Below are positions 52,708-62,470 of a stretch of 64,000 nucleotides of DNA, piece by piece. Below the pieces are notes generated by a model. It searched no databases. It saw nothing but the letters and a program-made list of their open reading frames with translations, and was not told the DNA's origin. A program made the position numbers and the translations under genes. The stretch comes from Arenibacter sp. ARW7G5Y1. GTDB lineage: Bacteria > Bacteroidota > Bacteroidia > Flavobacteriales > Flavobacteriaceae. Within the stretch, counting starts at the first letter, position 1. Every line of letters begins with the position of its first letter. The DNA is taken from NCBI RefSeq assembly GCF_003201775.1, contig NZ_QJJZ01000001.1:505233-569232 (forward strand). The letters are read 5' to 3'.

Positions 52708-53674
52708 GGTAGGAATTATAGGAGGGTCAGGATATACCGGTGGGGAACTCATTAGAATTCTCCTGAACCACCCTAATACAACCATAGATTTTGTTTTTAG
52801 TACTACAAGGGCAGGTAAAAAGATTACCACGGCACATCCAGACCTGTTGGGGGTTACCGATTTGGTTTTTACAGGAAAGGTAAACAAAGATGTGGATGTC
52901 GTATTTCTTTGTCTGGGTCATGGCAATTCCACGAGTTTTTTAAAGGAAAACGAGTTTTCCAAGGACACAAGAATCATTGATTTAAGTAATGATTTTAGGT
53001 TGGAGGCCGATGCCGTTCTGGATGGAAAGGCTTTTGTCTACGGCTTGCCGGAACTAAAAAAGGAAGAAATAAAAAAAGCGAACTATATTGCCAATCCAGG
53101 TTGCTTTGCTACCTCTATTCAGTTGGGGTTATTGCCGTTGGCAAAAGCCCATAAGTTGGATAAACCGGTACATATCAATGCTGTTACTGGAAGTACAGGG
53201 GCAGGAGTAAGCCTTTCGGCAACCTCACATTTTAGCTGGAGGAACAATAACGTATCCTGGTACAAGCCCTTCACGCACCAGCACCTAGGGGAAATTAATG
53301 AAAGCTTGCACAGTCTTCAGGAAAATACCGGGGAACTATTTTTTCTTCCCAATAGGGGGAATTTTACCCGAGGGATATTGGCCACGGCCTATACCGAATT
53401 TGATGGGAGTTTGGAAGAAGCCTATGAACTGTACAGGGAGTTTTACAAGGATGCGGCCTTTACCCAGGTAACAGAGGAGGACATCAACCTAAAACAGGTG
53501 GTGAATACCAACCAATGTCATATTCATTTGCACAAGCATAACAATATACTGCTGATCACCTCTGCCATAGACAATCTATTGAAAGGGGCATCAGGGCAGG
53601 CAGTGCAGAACATGAACTTGGCGTTCGGATTTAAGGAAACGGAAGGCCTGCAGTTGAAAGCAGGCGTATTTTAA
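52700..53674 (+). CDS. argC: N-acyl-gamma-glutamyl-phosphate reductase
   Basis: 324 residues, third step of the arginine pathway, reducing N-acylglutamyl-phosphate. The NADP site IIGGSGYTGGELIRIL, the catalytic cysteine in ANPGCFATSIQLGLLPL, and the NAVTGSTGAGVSLS segment are intact. It starts inside the end of argG. Confidence 0.96.
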   Translation: MIKVGIIGGSGYTGGELIRILLNHPNTTIDFVFSTTRAGKKITTAHPDLLGVTDLVFTGKVNKDVDVVFLCLGHGNSTSFLKENEFSKDTRIIDLSNDFRLEADAVLDGKAFVYGLPELKKEEIKKANYIANPGCFATSIQLGLLPLAKAHKLDKPVHINAVTGSTGAGVSLSATSHFSWRNNNVSWYKPFTHQHLGEINESLHSLQENTGELFFLPNRGNFTRGILATAYTEFDGSLEEAYELYREFYKDAAFTQVTEEDINLKQVVNTNQCHIHLHKHNNILLITSAIDNLLKGASGQAVQNMNLAFGFKETEGLQLKAGVF

Positions 53675-53781
53675 AATCGTTGCCCCCTGGGGTTGATGGT
53701 GATATTATGACCGACCGACAAACAAATTGATCAACCATTGGATTCTCTTGGTTTAGGGAATGAACAAATAACAAATAAGGA

Positions 53782-54576
53782 ATGAAAATAGCTATTATTG
53801 GAGCAGGTAATTTAGGTCTATCCATAGCCAAAGGTATTTTGAGCACCAATGGGGCCACTTCCATGGTCCTGACCAAGAGAAGTCTTAATGGACTTAAGGA
53901 GATTGAAAATTATGGAATTGTCACCACTACTACGGATAATAGGGAGGCGGTGGCCAAATCCGATATCCTGATTTTTGCGGTACAGCCTGGCCAATTTGTA
54001 AAAATATTGGGAGAGGTGAAGGACATCCTTACGGAGAAACATGTTATTATTTCAACTATTACCGGCTTTAGTATTGCCCGAATGGAAGAAGTTATAGGGC
54101 CAGATCATTATATTATTCGAGCCATGCCCAATACAGCTATTTCCGTGGGGAAATCCATGACCTGTATCTGCAGCAATGAGAAAGGGGCCAAAAGGGTAGA
54201 CCTGGCCAAGGCCATCTTTAACCGTATGGGGCATTCCATGCAAATTCCGGAAGACCAGATGCAGGCCGCTACCGTTATTTGTGCCAGTGGAATTGCGTTT
54301 TGGATGCGATTGATCAGAGCTACCACACAAGGGGCCATTCAATTGGGATTCGATGCCAAGGAAGCACAGGAATTGGCCATGCATACCTGTAACGGGGCTG
54401 CCAGTTTGTTGATAGAATCTGACAGTCACCCAGAAAATGAAATAGATAAGGTTACCACCCCAAGGGGATGTACTATTTCCGGATTGAACGAAATGGAACA
54501 CCAAGGATTAAGCTCCTCCCTGATCAGGGGAATAGTGGCCTCATTTGACAAGATAAACGAAATAAAAAAAGGATAA
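53782..54576 (+). CDS. proC: pyrroline-5-carboxylate reductase
   Basis: 264 residues. N-terminal NAD(P) site AIIGAGNLGLSIAKGIL and the C-terminal signature TPRGCTISGLNEMEHQG. It makes the final proline-synthesis step. It lies 107 bp after argC; the gap shows no clear hairpin or other gene. Confidence 0.93.
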   Translation: MKIAIIGAGNLGLSIAKGILSTNGATSMVLTKRSLNGLKEIENYGIVTTTTDNREAVAKSDILIFAVQPGQFVKILGEVKDILTEKHVIISTITGFSIARMEEVIGPDHYIIRAMPNTAISVGKSMTCICSNEKGAKRVDLAKAIFNRMGHSMQIPEDQMQAATVICASGIAFWMRLIRATTQGAIQLGFDAKEAQELAMHTCNGAASLLIESDSHPENEIDKVTTPRGCTISGLNEMEHQGLSSSLIRGIVASFDKINEIKKG

Positions 54577-54635
54577 CCTCTATCGTAAACCTACAAGGTT
54601 ATAAGACAATGGAGGTTCATAATACAATATAGAAG

Positions 54636-55763
54636 ATGGAATTATTTGATGTATACCCATTATATAAGGTTACTCCCGTTTCGGCACAGGGAATCGTAGT
54701 CACCGATGACAAAGGACAGGAGTATTTGGATTTTTACGGAGGACATGCCGTAATTTCGATTGGACATTCCCATCCACATTATGTAAATAGATTGAAGGAT
54801 CAGTTGGATAAGATCGGTTTTTATAGCAATGCCGTACAGAACCCCGTCCAAGAAGCCTTGGCGCATAAATTAGGGGAACTTTCCGCTTGTGAAGATTACA
54901 ACCTTTTCCTGTGCAATTCAGGGGCGGAGGCCAACGAAAATGCCCTAAAGTTGGCATCGTTCCAAACAGGTAAGTCGCGTGTAATATCCTTTAAACATGG
55001 ATTCCATGGAAGGACTTCTGCCGCTGTGGCCGCTACCGATAATGAAAAAATAAACGCACCTATCAACAAGCAACAAAAAGTAACCATACTTCCTTTCGAG
55101 GATTTGGCCGCTTTTAAAACTGAGATTTCAAAAGGGGATGTCTGTTGTGTAATTATAGAAACCATTCAAGGGGTAGGGGGTCTAGATCGGCCTTCCCAAG
55201 AATTTTATCAAAATATAGCCGCACTTTGTAAGGAAAATGGTGCCTTGCTTATAGCAGATGAGGTGCAATGTGGTTATGGAAGGAGCGGTAAGTTCTTTGC
55301 CTTTCAGCATTACGGGATTAAACCGGATATTATTACGGTAGCCAAGGGAATGGGGAACGGATTTCCCATTGGCGGGGTGCTTATCCACGAGAGCATTAAA
55401 GCTTCTTACGGAATGTTGGGAACCACTTTTGGCGGGAATCATTTGGCCTGTGCCGCTGGATTGGCGGTTTTGGAAGTGATCGAAAATGAGAATTTAATTG
55501 AAAATGCCGCGGACCTTTTTGAGTATTTTAAGGAAAAGGCAGCCAGCATTCCACAAGTAAAAAGGGTAAAGGGAATGGGTCTTATGCTGGGGCTGGAATT
55601 CGATTTTGAAGTAGCGGAGCTACGCAAGAAGCTTATCCATAATCAGCATATGTTCACCGGTGGCGCCAGTGACAAACACGTTTTGAGAGTATTACCTGCA
55701 TTGAATATTACCAAAGAAAATTTGGATCAATTTTTTGATGCCCTAAAAAAGGAATTGGCATGA
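54636..55763 (+). CDS. argD: N-acylornithine aminotransferase
   Basis: 375 residues of class III PLP aminotransferases. Motifs FYGGHAVISIGHSHPHYV, LLIADEVQCGYGRSGKF and the PLP lysine in TVAKGMGNGFPIGGV. It converts N-acylglutamate semialdehyde to N-acylornithine. Its stop overlaps the proA start (ATGA). Confidence 0.94.
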   Translation: MELFDVYPLYKVTPVSAQGIVVTDDKGQEYLDFYGGHAVISIGHSHPHYVNRLKDQLDKIGFYSNAVQNPVQEALAHKLGELSACEDYNLFLCNSGAEANENALKLASFQTGKSRVISFKHGFHGRTSAAVAATDNEKINAPINKQQKVTILPFEDLAAFKTEISKGDVCCVIIETIQGVGGLDRPSQEFYQNIAALCKENGALLIADEVQCGYGRSGKFFAFQHYGIKPDIITVAKGMGNGFPIGGVLIHESIKASYGMLGTTFGGNHLACAAGLAVLEVIENENLIENAADLFEYFKEKAASIPQVKRVKGMGLMLGLEFDFEVAELRKKLIHNQHMFTGGASDKHVLRVLPALNITKENLDQFFDALKKELA

Positions 55764-56956
55764 GTTTAAATTTAGACATATCCCAAAGAAATGCGGTGCT
55801 CAATACCATGGCACAGCTTATCGATGGCGAACGAAAAACTATCCTTGAGGTCAATAAAAAAGACCTCGAGGCCTATAATGGCGATGATTTGGCAATGTAT
55901 GACCGGCTCAAGGTGGACGAAGCCAAAATAGATGGCATGATCCTATCCTTGCGGCAGTTGGCGGGACAGGATGATCCCTTGGGTTTGGAACGTTTTAATT
56001 TCATCCACGACAATGGGATGCGCGTAAGTAATAAAACGGCCCCTTTTGGAACCGTTCTTATAATTTATGAGTCCAGGCCCGATGTTACCATAGAGGCAGC
56101 AGCCATTGCCTTTAAATCCGGTAACAGAATTTTATTGAAAGGCGGAAAGGAATCGCTACAAAGCAATTTGGTATTGGTCAATTTTTGGCATAAATCTTTG
56201 GAGCAACACGGTATTTCCAAGGATTGGGTCACTTATTTGGAATTTGATCGGGCGCAGACCCAAGCATTTTTGGAAAAACCGACCCAAAAGTTAGACCTTA
56301 TAGTTCCTAGAGGAGGGGAAAAACTGATCGCTTTTACCAAAAAACACGCCACCTGTCCCGTAATCGTCAGTGGAAGGGGAAATAACTTCCTCTATGTGCA
56401 CCCCAAGGCCGACCTTAAAAAGGCAATGTCTATTATCCTAAATGCCAAGACCACAAAGATCTCGGCCTGTAATGCCTTGGACAAGGTATTGATAGATAGC
56501 GCACTGCCCAACAAAGAGGCATTTATAAAAGATTTGATAGCAGAATTAAAAGTGAAAAAAGTAGAGGTCTTGGTTGATAGTAGCCTTGCCAGTACAGTGG
56601 ATACTACGGAGATTATTGCAGAGGACAGCTGGTATGAAGAATTTTTGGATTATAAGATCCTTATAGGGGAAGTGGGAAGCACGGAGGAAGCGGTTGAAAA
56701 GATCAATACCTATGGTGGAGGTCATTCCTCGGTAATCGTAACCGAAGAAGAACAAGGAGCCGATTTTTTTATGAATTCCGTGGATTCCGCAGCGGTATAT
56801 CACAATGTTTCCACCCGTTTTACCGATGGTGGACAATTTGGCCTGGGCGGTGAATTGGCCATTAGCACGGATAAATTGCACCAAAGGGGCCCCATAGGGC
56901 TACAACATTTGGTGACCAACAAATGGTATATTAAGGGGGATGGTCAAATAAGATAG
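55760..56956 (+). CDS. proA: glutamate-5-semialdehyde dehydrogenase
   Basis: 398 residues. YESRPDVTIEAAAIAFKSGN and the catalytic cysteine in ISACNALDKVLID are typical of ProA. Reduces glutamyl-5-phosphate in proline synthesis. Here it is embedded in the arginine operon, and overlaps argD by four bases. Confidence 0.95.
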   Translation: MSLNLDISQRNAVLNTMAQLIDGERKTILEVNKKDLEAYNGDDLAMYDRLKVDEAKIDGMILSLRQLAGQDDPLGLERFNFIHDNGMRVSNKTAPFGTVLIIYESRPDVTIEAAAIAFKSGNRILLKGGKESLQSNLVLVNFWHKSLEQHGISKDWVTYLEFDRAQTQAFLEKPTQKLDLIVPRGGEKLIAFTKKHATCPVIVSGRGNNFLYVHPKADLKKAMSIILNAKTTKISACNALDKVLIDSALPNKEAFIKDLIAELKVKKVEVLVDSSLASTVDTTEIIAEDSWYEEFLDYKILIGEVGSTEEAVEKINTYGGGHSSVIVTEEEQGADFFMNSVDSAAVYHNVSTRFTDGGQFGLGGELAISTDKLHQRGPIGLQHLVTNKWYIKGDGQIR

Positions 56957-56991
56957 TAGCCGGACCTTTCATTAGGTCTAAAAAAAAGCAC

Positions 56992-57753
56992 ATGCAGAAG
57001 AAAAGAATATTATTAAAAATAGGATCCAACACCCTCACCAAGGAAACGGACCATATTTCCAGGGGGAAAATTGAGGATATAGGGAGGCAGATTGCGAAAC
57101 TAAAGGATAGTTACGAATTCATCATCGTAAGTTCGGGGGCCATAGCCGCTGCCAAACAGTTTGTAAAACTGGAACACAACGGACAGGAAATAACCGTTAA
57201 ACAAGCTTTGGCCTCCATTGGTCAGCCCCATTTAATGCGAATTTTTCAAGAGAATTTTAGGGAATTGGGCTTGTTTACCTCCCAATGTCTTTTGTCCTAT
57301 TCCGATTTTGAAAAGGAAGTTTCCAAAGAAAACATCTGCAATACCATTAATGTACTGGTGGCCAATAATTTTATTCCCATTATCAATGAGAACGATACGG
57401 TAGCTACCGATGAGATCCAATTTGGGGACAATGATAAATTAGCAGCATTGACCGCAGCCTTGATGAAGGCAGATCTGTTGATCATTGCAACCAATACCAA
57501 TGGTATTTACACCAAGGAATCGTTCATTAATAAGAAGCCCGAAACCATTCGACTAGTGGGCGATTTGATAGAGCTGCAAAAGGAGGTCAGTAGCTCTAAA
57601 TCTTCCCATGGTACCGGGGGAATGGAATCCAAGATAGAGGCGGCCAACATAGCCAGACAGGCCCATGTGGAAACCTGGATCGTGAACGGCCTAAAGGACA
57701 ATTTTATTATTGATGCCCTAGAAAACAAAACTGCTTTTACAACCATAAAATAA
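56992..57753 (+). CDS. proB: glutamate 5-kinase
   Basis: 253 residues. KIGSNTLTKETDHIS at the N-terminus, VSSGAIAAAKQF and the FGDNDKLAALTA substrate/ATP region match ProB. It is shorter than E. coli ProB because the C-terminal PUA domain is absent. Makes the first committed proline intermediate. Confidence 0.94.
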   Translation: MQKKRILLKIGSNTLTKETDHISRGKIEDIGRQIAKLKDSYEFIIVSSGAIAAAKQFVKLEHNGQEITVKQALASIGQPHLMRIFQENFRELGLFTSQCLLSYSDFEKEVSKENICNTINVLVANNFIPIINENDTVATDEIQFGDNDKLAALTAALMKADLLIIATNTNGIYTKESFINKKPETIRLVGDLIELQKEVSSSKSSHGTGGMESKIEAANIARQAHVETWIVNGLKDNFIIDALENKTAFTTIK

Positions 57754-57757
57754 AGAA

Positions 57758-58702
57758 ATGCAACACTATTTATCCTTAAAAGATATCGATTCCCTACCGC
57801 AATGGGTAGAAGAAGCTAGATCATTAAAGGCGAATCCGCTTCAATTCAAAGCCTTGGGACAGGCTAAGACCATATGTTTATTATTTTTCAATAACAGCCT
57901 TAGAACCCGTTTAAGTACACAAAAAGCGGCCATGAACTTGGGGATGGAGGTTATTGTGATGAACTTTGGAAGTGAAGGATGGGCTTTGGAGTACGGAGAT
58001 GGTACCATCATGGACCAAGGTACCTCCGAACACATTAAGGAAGCGGCCCAGGTAGTGGCACAATATTGTGATATAGTCGCCATTAGGGCCTTTGCCTCCT
58101 TGACCGATAAGGAGCAGGATGAGGCAGAAGTGGTCATGAACGGTTTTAAAAAATACGCCGGTATTCCGGTGGTGAATATGGAAAGCTCTGTGGGCCACCC
58201 ATTACAGGCGTTGGCAGATGCCATAACCTTGGCAGAGAATAACACCAAGAAGAGACCTAAAGTGGTCCTGTCCTGGGCACCACACCCTAAGGCATTGCCG
58301 CATGCAGTGGCCAATTCCTTTGTGGAAATGATGCATTTGCAGGATGCCGATTTTGTAATTACCCATCCCAAAGGATATGATTTAAATCCAGAGGTGACCA
58401 AGGGCACCAAAATAGAGTACGATCAGGACAAGGCCTTGGAAGATGCCGATTTTGTTTATGTAAAAAACTGGAGCAGCTACCAGGATTATGGGAAGGTGGT
58501 GAGTCAGGACAGGGATTGGACCATGACCAATAAAAAGTTGGGCAAAGCCAAGTTTATGCATTGTTTACCGGTAAGACGTAATGTAGTGGTAGCCGATGAG
58601 GTTTTGGATGGCAATAATTCCTTGACCATACAACAGGCCAATAATAGGACCTATTCCGCACAAATTGTGCTGAAGAAGTTGCTGGAGAGCTTGGAGGGTT
58701 AA
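57758..58702 (+). CDS. argF': N-succinylornithine carbamoyltransferase
   Basis: 314 residues. The carbamoyl-phosphate motif LLFFNNSLRTRLSTQKAAMN differs from the STRT of ordinary ornithine transcarbamylase, and MHCLPVRRNVVVADEV closes the active site. At residue 90, the position that discriminates N-acetyl- from N-succinyl-ornithine enzymes (Glu in the Xanthomonas AOTCase, Pro in the Bacteroides SOTCase), this protein has Ser (TSEHIKEA). Ser at that site has been reported to allow succinylornithine, so I favour the succinyl enzyme. Four bases after proB; followed by repeats. Confidence 0.9.
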   Translation: MQHYLSLKDIDSLPQWVEEARSLKANPLQFKALGQAKTICLLFFNNSLRTRLSTQKAAMNLGMEVIVMNFGSEGWALEYGDGTIMDQGTSEHIKEAAQVVAQYCDIVAIRAFASLTDKEQDEAEVVMNGFKKYAGIPVVNMESSVGHPLQALADAITLAENNTKKRPKVVLSWAPHPKALPHAVANSFVEMMHLQDADFVITHPKGYDLNPEVTKGTKIEYDQDKALEDADFVYVKNWSSYQDYGKVVSQDRDWTMTNKKLGKAKFMHCLPVRRNVVVADEVLDGNNSLTIQQANNRTYSAQIVLKKLLESLEG

Positions 58703-58780
58703 AAGTGAACAGTTATCAGTAATGAGTAAACAGTTGGGTAGTGAACAATGGCAATCGAACAATGACGATAAGAAGGGGTT

Positions 58781-58801
58781 CCTTCCCTTGGCAAGGGAAG
58801 G
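58781..58801. repeat. long GC-rich palindrome
   Basis: CCTTCCCTT-GGC-AAGGGAAGG is a perfect nine-base-pair hairpin. The flank GGAAGGGATTG downstream recurs in part near 63540. Confidence 0.75.
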
Positions 58802-58949
58802 TGGCTTCTCCGACGATAGGAGGAGAGGACGGAAGGGATTGAAAACGTAGGTAGATGATTTTATGTAGTGAAACGAAATAAAATTATACCGAGAAGTAGA
58901 CTTTGAATGGTAACAAGTGACTAGTTGTTTAGTGTGATAGGGTTATAAA

Positions 58950-58974
58950 GTGCGAAGTCGGGAGACTTTACACA
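58950..58974 (+). repeat. REP-like hairpin, copy A
   Basis: GTGCGAAGTC-GGGA-GACTTTACAC: stem of ten, with one substitution (A for G) compared with the other copies. Preceded by the family's leader segment AGTGTGATAGGGTTATAAA. Confidence 0.8.
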
Positions 58975-59056
58975 ACAGCGGAGTAGAGACCTCAATGAAA
59001 GGACTGAAACAGCTGGTCAGAAAAAACAGGGACCTAAGCAGGAAGTATAAAAAGAC

Positions 59057-59836
59057 ATGAAACAAAAACTATCGATAATAAAAATTGGAGGGAACGTTAT
59101 TGAGAACGAAGTGGAACTCAACAAATTCCTAGATTCCTTTGCCGCTATGCAAGGACCTAAAATATTGGTCCACGGCGGGGGCAAACTGGCTACCCAGATC
59201 GCTGAAAAATTGGGGATAGAATCCAAATTGGTGGGAGGAAGACGCATTACCGATGAAGAGGGACTAAAAGTAATTACCATGGTCTATGGTGGATTGGCCA
59301 ATAAAAATATAGTGGCCCAATTGCAGGCCAGAGGTACCAACGCCATAGGGCTTAGTGGGGCCGATGGCAATACCATCCGGGCCGTGAAAAGACCGGTACG
59401 GCAAATCGATTACGGATTTGCAGGAGATGTAGAGGAAGTAAATGCAGCGGCTATCGGCAAATTGTTGCAGGCCAAATTTGTTCCAGTGTTCTGTGCCATC
59501 ACGCATAACAAAGAAGGGCAGTTGCTGAACACCAATGCCGATACCATTGCTTCGGAAGTGGCCATTGGAATGAGCGGGGATTATGACACCACCCTCTACT
59601 ATTGTTTTGAAAAGAAAGGGGTGTTGATGGATATTGCAGACGAAACCTCTGTGGTAAAACACCTGGAGCCTAAGAATTACCAAGAATTATTGGAAAAGAA
59701 GATTATAGCGGATGGCATGCTACCAAAATTGGAAAATTGCTTTCATGCGCTTCATAAAAATGTGGGCAAGGTCTGTATTGGGGACTTGGATATGTTAAAC
59801 CCTAATGCTACCTTATTTACCACTATTACCTTATAA
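59057..59836 (+). CDS. argB: N-acylglutamate kinase
   Basis: 259 residues of the amino-acid kinase family. KIGGNVIENEVELNKFL, VHGGGKLATQIAEKLG, and NTNADTIASEVAIGM match ArgB. Phosphorylates N-acylglutamate. It restarts the operon after the repeat-filled gap and ends two bases before argE. Confidence 0.95.
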   Translation: MKQKLSIIKIGGNVIENEVELNKFLDSFAAMQGPKILVHGGGKLATQIAEKLGIESKLVGGRRITDEEGLKVITMVYGGLANKNIVAQLQARGTNAIGLSGADGNTIRAVKRPVRQIDYGFAGDVEEVNAAAIGKLLQAKFVPVFCAITHNKEGQLLNTNADTIASEVAIGMSGDYDTTLYYCFEKKGVLMDIADETSVVKHLEPKNYQELLEKKIIADGMLPKLENCFHALHKNVGKVCIGDLDMLNPNATLFTTITL

Positions 59837-59838
59837 AC

Positions 59839-60906
59839 ATGGATCAACAAAAACTTACGGAAAAGGCTATTGAGCTGTTACAGAAATTGATTTCAATTCA
59901 GTCGTTTTCCTCCGAAGAAGATAAGACGGCAGATGCCATTGAGGCATGGTTTACACATTTCGACATCCCTTTTAAAAGGGAGAAGAACAATGTATATGCC
60001 TTTAACAAATACTATGACGAGAGCAAGCCTTTGCTGCTGCTCAACTCCCATCACGATACGGTAAAACCCAATTCGGCCTATACCAAAGATCCCTTTCATC
60101 CACATATTGAGGACGGAAAATTGTTTGGACTGGGCAGTAACGATGCCGGCGGATGCCTGGTATCCCTGATCGCTACCTTTACCTATTTTTACGCTCAGGA
60201 AAACCTGAGCCATAATGTAGTGATCGTGGCCTCTGCGGAAGAGGAAAGCTCCGGTCCCAACGGTCTTAACAGTATGTTGCCGATCCTACCAAAAATTGAT
60301 GTGGCCATAGTGGGGGAACCTACCCTGATGAATTTGGCCATTGCCGAAAAAGGTTTGGTGGTGTTTGAAGGCAAGGTAAGTGGAACGCCCTCCCATGCCG
60401 CCCACCCCAACGATAATAATGCCATTTACAATACCATTGAAGTATTGCAGTGGTTTAAGGATTATAAGTTTCCAAAGGTATCGGAAGTGCTCGGCGAGGT
60501 AAAGCTTACGGTAACCCAGATGAATGCCGGCAACCAGCACAACGTTGTGCCTGGTCATGTGGATCTGGTGATCGATGTACGGGTAAACGATTGCTATTCC
60601 AACAAGGAAATAGCGGACATACTTACTGCCGAAGCACCCTGTGAGGTAAAGCCCCGTTCGTTACGACTAAACTCATCCTCGATCAATAAGGATCACGCTT
60701 TGGTACAGTCGGGCTTGGCCTTGGGCAGAAGTAGCTATGGCTCCCCAACCCTATCCGATCAGGCGGCCCTCTATTGTCAGTCCTTAAAATTGGGGCCTGG
60801 CGATAGCACCCGTAGTCACTCTGCGGACGAATTTATTTATGTGGCGGAAATAGAAGAGGGAATAGATTTGTATATTAAGATCTTGCAAGGATTTTTGAAA
60901 CAATAA
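59839..60906 (+). CDS. argE: M20 family N-acylornithine deacylase
   Basis: 355 residues of the M20 zinc-peptidase fold: metal ligands in LLLNSHHDTVKP, the SNDAGGCLVSLIATF segment, catalytic EEESSGPNGL and VAIVGEPTLMN, then a dimerisation domain and HSADEFIYV. In this pathway it removes the acyl (succinyl or acetyl) group at the ornithine or citrulline stage. It overlaps nothing but is two bases after argB. Confidence 0.92.
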   Translation: MDQQKLTEKAIELLQKLISIQSFSSEEDKTADAIEAWFTHFDIPFKREKNNVYAFNKYYDESKPLLLLNSHHDTVKPNSAYTKDPFHPHIEDGKLFGLGSNDAGGCLVSLIATFTYFYAQENLSHNVVIVASAEEESSGPNGLNSMLPILPKIDVAIVGEPTLMNLAIAEKGLVVFEGKVSGTPSHAAHPNDNNAIYNTIEVLQWFKDYKFPKVSEVLGEVKLTVTQMNAGNQHNVVPGHVDLVIDVRVNDCYSNKEIADILTAEAPCEVKPRSLRLNSSSINKDHALVQSGLALGRSSYGSPTLSDQAALYCQSLKLGPGDSTRSHSADEFIYVAEIEEGIDLYIKILQGFLKQ

Positions 60907-60937
60907 ACAATAAACAATGTTGGTTTGTTCATTGTAA

Positions 60938-61070
60938 TTGACCTATAAAAAAAACAATAAAAAAATATCAAATGAACCGAGCCGGAACGAACCTGTTTAT
61001 TTATTAGAGAGGTTTAAAGGCGAACTACATTTGACCTTTAAAAAAAAACAAATAAAAACGACAAATGAAA
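60938..61070 (+). repeat. near-direct repeat upstream of argH
   Basis: TTGACCTATAAAAAAAACAATAAAA...CAAATGAACC (from 60938) resembles TTGACCTTTAAAAAAAAACAAATAAAA...CAAATGAAAC (from 61031), which contains the argH start. The first copy's ATG opens an 11-codon ORF ending at 61007. The duplication may explain why a spacer of 158 bp separates argE from argH. Confidence 0.5.
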
Positions 61071-62345
61071 CTTTGGGACAAAGGATTTAGCACCGACAAG
61101 AAAATAGACCATTTTACGGTGGGCAATGATAGGGAACTGGATTTGCTTTTGGCAAAATACGACGTAATCGCCTCCAAGGCACATGCCAAAATGCTGGGCA
61201 AAATTGGTCTGTTGACCCTTAAGGAAACCGAATCCTTGGTACATGAGCTGGACAATATAGCCAAGACCATAGAAAACGGCACCTTTACCATAGAGGACAG
61301 TTTTGAGGATATGCATTCCAAAATTGAATTCCTTCTCACCCTTAGGTTGGGCGATGCAGGTAAAAAAATTCACACTGCACGTTCCAGGAACGATCAGGTT
61401 TTGGTGGCCATGCATTTGTACCTAAAGAACGAATTAACAGAGATTAAAGATCAGACCAAGGAGTTGTTCCACCTGCTCTTGAACTTGGCGGACAAGCACA
61501 AGAATGTGATGTTGCCCGGCTATACCCATTTACAGGTAGCTATGCCATCTTCTTTTGGACTCTGGTTTTCGGCCTATGCCGAAAGTTTGGTAGACGATCT
61601 TTATTTTGTGGATGCCGCCTATAAGGTAGCGGACCAAAACCCCTTGGGTAGTGCCGCGGGTTATGGAAGTTCCTTCCCTATAGACCGCAGTTTTACTACA
61701 GAAGAAATGGGCTTTGAAACTATGAAATACAATGTGGTGGCCGCCCAAATGGGCCGTGGCAAAGTAGAAAAGGCAGCCGCCTTTGGGATGGGCAGCATTG
61801 CCGCCACCCTGTCTAAAATGGCGATGGACATTTGCCTGTATATGAGCCAGAACTTTAATTTTGTCTCTTTTCCAGATGAGCTAACCACAGGGTCCAGTAT
61901 AATGCCCCATAAGAAAAATCCGGATGTGTTTGAGCTGGTACGCGGTAAGTGTAACCGACTCCAGACCGTACCCAACCAATTGATCTTGATTACCAACAAC
62001 CTTCCCAGTGGCTATCACCGGGACCTGCAATTGGTAAAAGAGGTGATCGTACCTGCCATACAGGACCTAAAGGCCTGTTTGGAAATAATGACCTTTAGTT
62101 TAAAGGAAATACGGGTAAACGAAAATATTTTGGACGATCCCAAATACGACTACCTGTTTAGTGTGGATACCTTGAACGAACTGGTATTGACCGGCACGCC
62201 TTTCCGTGATGCCTATAAGAAAATGGGCAAGGAGATCAATGAGGGTACATTTACGCCCAAAAGAGATATTAGACACACCCATGAAGGCAGTTTTGGCAAT
62301 CTATGCCTGGCAGAGATCAGAAAGAAAATGGACAAGATTTCTTAA
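61065..62345 (+). CDS. argH: argininosuccinate lyase
   Basis: 426 residues. The fumarase-superfamily signature GSSIMPHKKNPDVFELVRGK and the HTARSRNDQV segment mark ArgH, which releases arginine and fumarate. Last gene of the operon; its final ~25 bases are repeated in the non-coding DNA just after it. Confidence 0.96.
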   Translation: MKLWDKGFSTDKKIDHFTVGNDRELDLLLAKYDVIASKAHAKMLGKIGLLTLKETESLVHELDNIAKTIENGTFTIEDSFEDMHSKIEFLLTLRLGDAGKKIHTARSRNDQVLVAMHLYLKNELTEIKDQTKELFHLLLNLADKHKNVMLPGYTHLQVAMPSSFGLWFSAYAESLVDDLYFVDAAYKVADQNPLGSAAGYGSSFPIDRSFTTEEMGFETMKYNVVAAQMGRGKVEKAAAFGMGSIAATLSKMAMDICLYMSQNFNFVSFPDELTTGSSIMPHKKNPDVFELVRGKCNRLQTVPNQLILITNNLPSGYHRDLQLVKEVIVPAIQDLKACLEIMTFSLKEIRVNENILDDPKYDYLFSVDTLNELVLTGTPFRDAYKKMGKEINEGTFTPKRDIRHTHEGSFGNLCLAEIRKKMDKIS

Positions 62346-62381
62346 ACAGTGAACAGTTGTTAGTGAGATAGGGTTATAAAA

Positions 62382-62405
62382 GTGCGAAGTCGGGAGACTT
62401 TGCAC
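62382..62405 (+). repeat. REP-like hairpin, copy B
   Basis: GTGCGAAGTC-GGGA-GACTTTGCAC, preceded by the leader TTGTTAGTGAGATAGGG. Confidence 0.85.
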
Positions 62406-62470
62406 AGCGGAAAGAAAATGGACAAGATTTCTTAAACAGTGAACAGTTGTTAGTGAGATAGGGTTATAAA

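Larger units (their letters stand above)
58703..59056. repeat. mosaic of palindromic repeats between argF' and argB
   Basis: The 354-bp gap splits the arg operon and encodes no gene. It holds a long hairpin (58781-58801), a REP-like hairpin (58950-58974) preceded by AGTTGTTTAGTGTGATAGGG, and short fragments shared with other gaps (GGAAGGGATTG; repeated AACAGT units). All point to insertion of dispersed non-coding repeats. Confidence 0.7.
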
